Below the pieces are notes generated by a model. That model was given only the letters and a program-made list of their open reading frames with translations. It was not told the DNA's origin and did not search any database. Of a DNA stretch of 64,000 nt, positions 59,236 to 64,000 are shown one piece after another. Position 1 is the first letter of the stretch. The number at the start of each line of letters is the position of its first letter. This DNA is from Saccharomonospora xinjiangensis XJ-54 (lineage in GTDB: Bacteria; Actinomycetota; Actinomycetes; Mycobacteriales; Pseudonocardiaceae), in NCBI RefSeq assembly GCF_000258175.1, contig NZ_JH636049.1, positions 272,982-336,981 on the forward strand, in the 5' to 3' direction. Both the position numbers and the translations under genes were made by a program.

Positions 59236-62163
59236 GTGGCCGAGATCCGCTTCCGCCTCCTCGGACCGCTCTCCGTCCAGATCGACGGACGTGAGGTGGC
59301 GCTCGGCGGGAGGAAACCCCGCCTCGTGCTCGCCGCCCTGCTGCTGGAGGCGGGATCTCCGGTCGCGACGGACACCCTGATCGATGTCGTGTGGCCGTCG
59401 TCTCCACCTCGCTCCGCCGTGGCCAACCTGCGCACCTACGTGCACTCGCTGCGCCGCCTGCTCACCGAGGACCGGATCGAGCGGGTGCCGTCGGGTTACC
59501 GCATCGCGGTGTCACGGGGCGAACTCGACACGGCGGTGTTCGCGGGCCACGTGGCGGCGGCCCGCGAGGCCATGGCGGACGATCGGCCTGCGGACGTGCT
59601 GGCCGAACTGGCCCGCGCCGTGCCGCATTGGCAGGGACCGCCCCTTGCCGACCTGCCGCACCACCACACGTGGAAGCCCGAACTCGCCCGCCTCGGCGAG
59701 GTGTATCTCGCAGCGCACGAACTGAGGGTGCGAGCCCGGCTCACCCTCGGCGAGTACGGCGAGGTGGTGCCGGAGCTGCGGGAGCTTCTGGCCCGTCATC
59801 CGTTGCGGGAAGAACTGTGGTCGCACCTCGTCGTCGCGCTCGATCGCTGCGGGCGGAGGGCCGAGGCCGTTGACGCCTACAACGAGGCCGTGCGCGTGCT
59901 GCGTGACGAACTCGACGCCGCACCGGGGCCGCACCTGAGAGCCCTGCGCTCCCGCCTCGGCACACCGTCCTCAGCGCCGCGCCGCCGCGAGAGCAGCCGG
60001 GTGGTGTGCCAGTTGCCGCTGGACCTCCCCGATTTCACCGGACGCGAGCGGCACATCGCCGATGTGCTCGCACTCGTACGACGGCGGCGTTCCGAGGGAA
60101 ATCCCACCGTCGTCGTCCTGTCGGGACCGCCGGGTGTCGGCAAGTCCTCTTTGGCCGTCCACATCGCTCACCGGCTTCGGCGGGAGGTTGCCGAGGGACA
60201 CCTGTACGTCGGGCTGGCAGCTACCACGTCCACGCCGCGAAGGCCGCTGGACGTTCTTGCCGAACTGCTGCGGTCACTCGGTCTCTCCGACGCCATGCTG
60301 CCCCCTGCCGAAGCCGAACGCGCCGCCGCGCTGCGCTCGGCGCTGACGGGCCACTCGCTGTGCGTCGTCCTCGACGACGCGGCCTCGGCAGCGCAGGTGC
60401 GGCCTCTTCTGCCCGGCGCGGGAACGTCGGTGATCCTCGTGACCGCCCGAACCCGGCTGCCGGATCTGGTGGAAGCGCACCACGTCGAGCTCGACGTGCT
60501 CGATCACGATCCGGCGCTGCGCCTGTTCCGCGGCATCGTGGGCGAGGACAGGGTGGCGGCCGAACCCGAGCAGGCCGCGCGCATCGTCGCCGCCTGCGGG
60601 CGGCTGCCTCTCGCGCTGCGGGTCGCGGGGGCGCGGCTGGCACAGCGACGGCAGCTGCCTTTGGCACACTTCGCCGACCGCATCGCCGACGAGCGGCGCA
60701 GGCTCGACGAGTTGCGTGCGGGAGACCTCGCCGTGCGCGCCGGTTTCGAACTCAGCTACGCGCGGCTGCCCACGGGAGCCGCGACCGCATTCCGGGTCCT
60801 CGGCATGCTCGGCGCGGTCGGCTTTCCTGGATGGACGGTCGCGGCGGCATTGGACGGCGCGCACACCTCGCGGACCGCCGCCGAGGACGGCGAGGACGGC
60901 GAGACGATGGCCGCAGCGGATGTGCTCGACGTCCTCGTCGATACCCATCTCGTGGAGCTCGTCGGTACCGGCGCCACCGGCGCTCCCCGGTACCGCATGC
61001 ACGATTTGCTCCGCTGCTACGCGGCCGACCGGGCCGGCGCCGAAGACACCGCACGGGTCCGGCGGGTGGTCGAGGGGTACTACGCCGCCGCGACGGCCGC
61101 CGTGGAACGCATGCCGGTCCGCTTCTTCGGGGTAAGACCCACCCCGGTGCCCCAGGCCTACTGGCGTCCCCGCGACCTCGGACGGCTCGTGGCCGATCCG
61201 ATCGCCTGGTTCGACTCCGAACACGACACGGCCGCCGCCCTCGTGGAGTTGGCGGCACGGCACGCGGCCGACGAGGCGGCCTGGCGGCTCACCACCGCCC
61301 TCACCCCGTTCTACGACCTGCGCAACCGGTGGGAGGACTGGTGGCGCACCAACGAGGTCGCCCTCGCCGCGGCGAGGCGGACCGGCAACCGGCACGGCGA
61401 GGCGATCATCCTGCGTGACCTCGGTCAGGTGCACGTCTACCAGGACCGCTACCGCGAGGCGCTCGACTTGTTCGCGCGGTCGGCGGCGCTGTTCGCGCGG
61501 CTTCAGGACGCCCAGGGAGAGGCCGTCGCGCTCGCCGGTCGCGGCACCGTGCACCGCATCCGTGGAGACACGGCCCGCGCGCTCGCCTGCGGCCGCCGGG
61601 CACTGGAGTTGTTCTCCGAGGCGGGCGATCTCTACGGCGAGGCGGCGGCACGCATCGCCATCGGCACGGTCCGCATGGACAGCGGCGCCCTCGACGAAGC
61701 GGAGACCTGGTTCGCCGACGCCTACGCGCTGGCGTCCGCGATCGGCGACCGCCACCGCGCGGCGCACGCCCTGCACCGGCAGGCGCTGCTCCACCAGCGG
61801 CGCGGCAGCCTCGGCGCGGCACGGCAACAACTGGACCAGGCCATCGCCGTCTTCGACGATCTTGGCGACGACCACTGTGCGGGGTACGCGCAGCAGAGCC
61901 TCGGCGAGTTGTGTCTGAGCAGTGGAGAGCTGGCCCACGCACAACTGCTGCTCGGCAACTCCCTCGCCGTGCACCGCGACACCGGGGACCGCCGCTCCGA
62001 GGCCACGGTGAGCCAGCGGCTCGGCGAACTCCACGAGTCGCTCGGTCAGCCGCACACCTCGCGCGCGTACTTCGAGAGAGCGCTGTCGCTGTGGCGGGAA
62101 CTGGCGGCCCAGCCGCAGCAGACGGCGGTGGAACGCAAACTGCGACTGGCGAACGAAGCGTGA
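59236..62163 (+). CDS. AfsR-like SARP regulator (winged helix, BTAD, NB-ARC, TPR)
   Basis: 975 residues, GTG 59236 after GGAGG (59225-59229). Domains in order: OmpR-like DNA-binding domain (about 5-95: RFRLLGPLSVQIDGREVALG), BTAD helices (about 100-245), a STAND/NB-ARC ATPase (about 275-560: Walker A GPPGVGKSS with Lys303; later TARTRLPDLV), and C-terminal TPR-like helices (about 700-970). AfsR-type proteins integrate ATP/ADP and phosphorylation to switch on secondary metabolism genes. It follows the peroxiredoxin by 18 bases and might be co-transcribed. Confidence 0.92.
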   Translation: MAEIRFRLLGPLSVQIDGREVALGGRKPRLVLAALLLEAGSPVATDTLIDVVWPSSPPRSAVANLRTYVHSLRRLLTEDRIERVPSGYRIAVSRGELDTAVFAGHVAAAREAMADDRPADVLAELARAVPHWQGPPLADLPHHHTWKPELARLGEVYLAAHELRVRARLTLGEYGEVVPELRELLARHPLREELWSHLVVALDRCGRRAEAVDAYNEAVRVLRDELDAAPGPHLRALRSRLGTPSSAPRRRESSRVVCQLPLDLPDFTGRERHIADVLALVRRRRSEGNPTVVVLSGPPGVGKSSLAVHIAHRLRREVAEGHLYVGLAATTSTPRRPLDVLAELLRSLGLSDAMLPPAEAERAAALRSALTGHSLCVVLDDAASAAQVRPLLPGAGTSVILVTARTRLPDLVEAHHVELDVLDHDPALRLFRGIVGEDRVAAEPEQAARIVAACGRLPLALRVAGARLAQRRQLPLAHFADRIADERRRLDELRAGDLAVRAGFELSYARLPTGAATAFRVLGMLGAVGFPGWTVAAALDGAHTSRTAAEDGEDGETMAAADVLDVLVDTHLVELVGTGATGAPRYRMHDLLRCYAADRAGAEDTARVRRVVEGYYAAATAAVERMPVRFFGVRPTPVPQAYWRPRDLGRLVADPIAWFDSEHDTAAALVELAARHAADEAAWRLTTALTPFYDLRNRWEDWWRTNEVALAAARRTGNRHGEAIILRDLGQVHVYQDRYREALDLFARSAALFARLQDAQGEAVALAGRGTVHRIRGDTARALACGRRALELFSEAGDLYGEAAARIAIGTVRMDSGALDEAETWFADAYALASAIGDRHRAAHALHRQALLHQRRGSLGAARQQLDQAIAVFDDLGDDHCAGYAQQSLGELCLSSGELAHAQLLLGNSLAVHRDTGDRRSEATVSQRLGELHESLGQPHTSRAYFERALSLWRELAAQPQQTAVERKLRLANEA

Positions 62164-62489
62164 CGCGCCGTCCCACGGCCCCACGGCCGCATGCTCGACG
62201 ACCACGGTCGGCCCTCGATGTCCGCCGTCGGCACGTCTCCACGCGGGAGGATGGCCCCCTCGACAGCGATGATCACCATCGCCGCGTCCGTGGTCGAACC
62301 ACTCCACGATGGCGAAGTCGGCTCGCCCACCACAACGGGTCGGCTCGCCCCACGGTCACGGTCGCCCCGTCTCGCATCCGCGACCGGCGCACACCCACCG
62401 CCACAAGGCCCACCCACCTCCGTCGCCTCGCGCGGCGTCCCGATCGGCGATCTCCGCCGACCACGGCCGCCCGCAGAACCGCATGCGAC
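62164..62489. other. Intergenic region without recognisable gene
   Basis: About 330 bases between the AfsR-like gene and the cobalamin riboswitch. It is GC-rich with several CACGG words and possible small open frames whose codon-position bias is poor. An upstream promoter for the riboswitch transcript must lie in this stretch, but I cannot identify it with confidence. Confidence 0.45.
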
Positions 62490-62706
62490 GTAAGGTGGCT
62501 GCGCAGTGGGTTCGCCCCGTCCTTTCCGGCCGGGGCGTCGCAAGAGGGAACCCGGTGGGAATCCGGGACTGCCCCGCAGCGGTGAGTGGGAACGACCGCC
62601 GTCATCGAGCACTGGGCCACGTGTGGCCTGGGAAGCGACGGCCAGTAGGTGCCATCCCGTCCCGGCCAGGGACGGTGGCGTGCCCGCGAGTCCGAAGACC
62701 TGCCTA
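62490..62706 (+). ncRNA. Cobalamin (B12) riboswitch
   Basis: The conserved core is fully readable: AAGAGGGAACCCGGTGGGAA then TCCGGGACTGCCCCGCAGCG and GTGAGTGGGAACGACC; the second domain with GCACTGGG and CCTGGGAAG (62609-62634) then CCAGTAGG; and the B12 box GAGTCCGAAGACCTGCCT (62688-62705), matching rAGYCMGgAgaCCkGCCd. Stem GGGTTC/GAACCC brackets the insertion arm. The orientation is plus strand, and the only downstream gene is the thioesterase at 62766. A hairpin CCGTGCGC-CGTCC-GCGCACGG (62711-62731) directly after the B12 box could be the expression platform. Confidence 0.95.
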
Positions 62707-62710
62707 CTGC

Positions 62711-62731
62711 CCGTGCGCCGTCCGCGCACGG
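62711..62731 (+). terminator. Hairpin between B12 riboswitch and thioesterase start (expression platform)
   Basis: CCGTGCGC (62711-62718) and GCGCACGG (62724-62731) form an eight-pair stem with loop CGTCC. It begins five bases after the B12 box and ends 22 bases before the AAGGAG site. It may switch between termination and continuation or influence access to the ribosome-binding site. No T-run follows. Confidence 0.6.
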
Positions 62732-62765
62732 TGCCGTCCGCCGCGACTCGCGAAGGAGAGCTCAC

Positions 62766-63203
62766 GTGGCACACCGCAACACGACGTTGCGTTCCGACCC
62801 CAAGACCCCGGAAGACTCCCAGGTCACGCTCGCCCACATCATGAGCGAGCACGACACCAACCTGTACGGCACCATCCACGGCGGGGTGGTGATGAAACTG
62901 ATCGACGACGCCGCGGCTGCCGCGGCAGGCCGTCACGCGGACGGCCCCGCCGTGACGGCGTCGGTTGACCGGATGACCTTTCTGGCTCCGGTGCGCGCGG
63001 GTGATCTGCTCAGCGTCCACGCCAGCCTGGAACGAGCAGGGCGGACGTCGATGACCACGGTGGTCCGTGTGACGTCGGAACGGTGGAACGCCTCGGGGCC
63101 GGTGACGGAGGTCGCGACCGCGAGGCTGACGTTCGTCGCCATCGACGCCGAAGGGCGCCCGAGGCCGATCCCACCGCTGGTCACACCACCCACGAACCCC
63201 TGA
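62766..63203 (+). CDS. Hotdog-fold acyl-CoA thioesterase (YciA/BACH type)
   Basis: 145 residues, GTG 62766 with AAGGAG at 62753-62758. The hotdog signature of acyl-CoA thioesterases is TNLYGTIHGGVVMKLIDDAA (residues about 35-55, catalytic Asp in LIDD), then VTASVDRMTFLAPVRAGDLL. It hydrolyses acyl-CoA to acid and CoA; the length range suits the YciA/BACH group. It is the sole gene following a cobalamin riboswitch and would therefore be lowered when B12 is plentiful, an uncommon target for this riboswitch. The 3' end abuts a 21-bp repeat array. Confidence 0.9.
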   Translation: MAHRNTTLRSDPKTPEDSQVTLAHIMSEHDTNLYGTIHGGVVMKLIDDAAAAAAGRHADGPAVTASVDRMTFLAPVRAGDLLSVHASLERAGRTSMTTVVRVTSERWNASGPVTEVATARLTFVAIDAEGRPRPIPPLVTPPTNP

Positions 63204-63307
63204 GCTCCCGCACGCGTGTCCGCAGCTCCCGCACGCGTGTCCGCAGCTCCCGCACGCGTGTCCGCAGCTCCCGCACGCGTGTCCGCAGCTCCTGCACGCG
63301 TGTCCGC
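63203..63307. repeat. 21-bp tandem repeat array, copy C (nearly perfect)
   Basis: Five units of AGCTCCCGCACGCGTGTCCGC at 63203, 63224, 63245, 63266 and 63287; four are identical and the fifth has one change (CTGCACG). It starts at the stop codon of the thioesterase gene and fuses with the hairpin at 63299-63343. The same unit makes up copies A (7333-7437) and B (8063-8232). Unit length equals two helical turns. Confidence 0.92.
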
Positions 63308-63343
63308 AGCGTGCGGTGCGAACATCCGCACGCTGCGGACACG
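63299..63343. terminator. 18-bp perfect hairpin ending the repeat array
   Basis: The left arm 63299-63316 (CGTGTCCGCAGCGTGCGG) pairs exactly with 63326-63343 (CCGCACGCTGCGGACACG), loop nine bases. The outer part of the left arm is the end of the last 21-bp unit, so the array runs into its own inverted half copy. It separates the convergent thioesterase and LCP genes and can act on both strands. Confidence 0.8.
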
Positions 63344-63359
63344 GCCCAGCGGTTCCGCA

Positions 63360-64000
63360 TCACTCCATGAGGATGTCGTCCGGGATCGGCGAATCGGTGC
63401 GCAACGCCTCGAACAGCGCCTCCGACTTGGCCGGATCCCAGGTCTCGGCCGAGGCCGACGTGACCGGCACGGTGGTGGTGACCACACCGCCGTCGCCGAT
63501 GCCCCGCATGGCCCAGGCCAACCCCACGAGGTGGTGCAGGTGGTCGTCGGTGTCGAGGGTCAGTGCGTCGGGCACGGTACCCAGCAGCGGGAACACGTCG
63601 AACGGGTTCAGCAACGTCGCGGGGCTGGCGATCTCACCGGCCAGTGCGCCGATGAACTTGCGCTGGTTCGCCACACGGTCCAGGTCCGACCGGGGGGTGG
63701 CATCGCTGTAGCGCATACGCACGAACCCGAGCGCCTGCGCGCCGTCGAGTGTCTGCGTGCCCGCCGGGATGACGACGCCGGTCTTGGTGTCGCGCATCTC
63801 CTTCGGGATCTCCATCTCGACGCCGCCGATGGCATCGACGACCTCCGCGAATCCACCGAATCCGATCTCGGCGTAGTGGTCGATGCGCAGTCCCGTGGCC
63901 TGCTCCACCGTCTTGGTCAGCAGCGGGGCGCCGCCGAAGGAGAACGCGGCGTTGATCTTGTTGACGCCGTGTCCGGGAATCTCGACCTGCGAGTCGCGCG
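63360..64000 (-). CDS. LytR-CpsA-Psr (LCP) family protein, 5' end beyond window
   Basis: The gene is read from beyond 64000 to its stop at 63360; the visible 213 residues include DSQVEIPGHGVNKINAAFSF, VEMEIPKEM, LGFVRMRYSDATPRSDLDRV and QRKFIGALAGEI, all boxes of the LCP domain. LCP proteins are membrane-anchored enzymes that attach arabinogalactan, teichoic acid or capsule glycopolymers to peptidoglycan. The Arg residues in RMRYSDATPRSDLDR contact the pyrophosphate lipid. The N-terminal membrane anchor lies outside this window. The tail ends TDSPIPDDILME, without the C-terminal LytR_C domain. Confidence 0.92.
   Translation of the reverse strand, partial: RDSQVEIPGHGVNKINAAFSFGGAPLLTKTVEQATGLRIDHYAEIGFGGFAEVVDAIGGVEMEIPKEMRDTKTGVVIPAGTQTLDGAQALGFVRMRYSDATPRSDLDRVANQRKFIGALAGEIASPATLLNPFDVFPLLGTVPDALTLDTDDHLHHLVGLAWAMRGIGDGGVVTTTVPVTSASAETWDPAKSEALFEALRTDSPIPDDILME

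Noticed and set aside
62191-62493. Plus-strand frame (100 codons) upstream of the riboswitch
   Set aside because: Weak codon bias, no Shine-Dalgarno and no family similarity; it also abuts the aptamer.
7333-63307. The 21-bp tandem repeats considered as CRISPR arrays
   Set aside because: Units are contiguous with no unique spacers, and no cas gene is present.
63181-63363. Repetitive protein (RELRTRV repeats) encoded across the array at 63203
   Set aside because: The frame exists on both strands merely because the unit is 21 bases (seven codons); there is no start signal and it lies between convergent genes.

Overview
The window is very GC-rich, with strong codon-position bias, many GTG and TTG starts, and tightly packed genes joined by ATGA or GTGA overlaps. 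It carries SARP/AfsR-type regulators, gas-vesicle genes of the streptomycete type, an LCP cell-wall protein and numerous TetR-regulated acyl-CoA operons. Together these point to a chromosomal segment of a filamentous actinobacterium, most likely Pseudonocardiales (Saccharomonospora/Amycolatopsis-like; inference from gene content only). No integrase, insertion sequence, phage gene or CRISPR array is visible.

Region by region: (1) 1-3.0 kb: end of an ATP-grasp gene and a CocE/X-Pro-peptidase-type hydrolase. (2) 3.0-7.3 kb: a complete selenocysteine locus, selB-selA-tRNA(Sec) on the minus strand and selD on the plus strand, with no obvious selenoprotein in the window. (3) 7.3-9.8 kb: a PEBP/YbhB protein and an aldehyde dehydrogenase, separated and flanked by a 21-bp repeat family. 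(4) 9.8-14.3 kb: DUF2795 protein, a coupled operon (nucleotidyltransferase, BON, metallophosphoesterase, two small proteins) and a Ser/Thr kinase. (5) 14.4-19.9 kb: a ten-gene gas-vesicle operon behind a stress-sigma-like promoter. (6) 19.9-24.0 kb: small unknowns, an MscS-like membrane protein, a DnaJ-NERD membrane protein and a DUF998 protein. (7) 24.0-31.3 kb: fatty-acid/acyl-CoA genes (SDR, MaoC, APH-like, acyl-CoA dehydrogenase; two further SDRs) with two TetR regulators whose probable operators can be read. (8) 31.6-32.5 kb: a frameshifted Sel1-repeat gene. (9) 32.6-44.2 kb: an eight-gene minus-strand operon resembling acyclic-terpene/branched-chain acyl-CoA catabolism (AtuA-like, two acyl-CoA dehydrogenases, biotin-dependent carboxylase alpha and beta, SDR, TIGR03084 protein, TetR) and a divergent crotonase/acetoacetate-decarboxylase pair. 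(10) 44.2-49.4 kb: small membrane protein, cutinase-like secreted esterase, frameshifted HTH-NACHT membrane protein and a divergent LuxR-HTH/SARP regulator. (11) 49.5-59.2 kb: lysyl-tRNA synthetase, a flavin monooxygenase, nrdAB and a degenerate GGDEF-EAL protein coupled to a peroxiredoxin. (12) 59.2-64 kb: AfsR-like regulator, cobalamin riboswitch, thioesterase and an LCP protein running off the window.

Most notable: a textbook cobalamin riboswitch in front of a hotdog acyl-CoA thioesterase; a class Ic-type NrdB with Phe in place of the radical Tyr; two independently readable TetR operator sets; an HTH-NACHT-transmembrane STAND protein and a Sel1 gene that both appear to lack one G in a G4 tract; and a dispersed 21-bp repeat family that merges into terminator-like hairpins between convergent genes.
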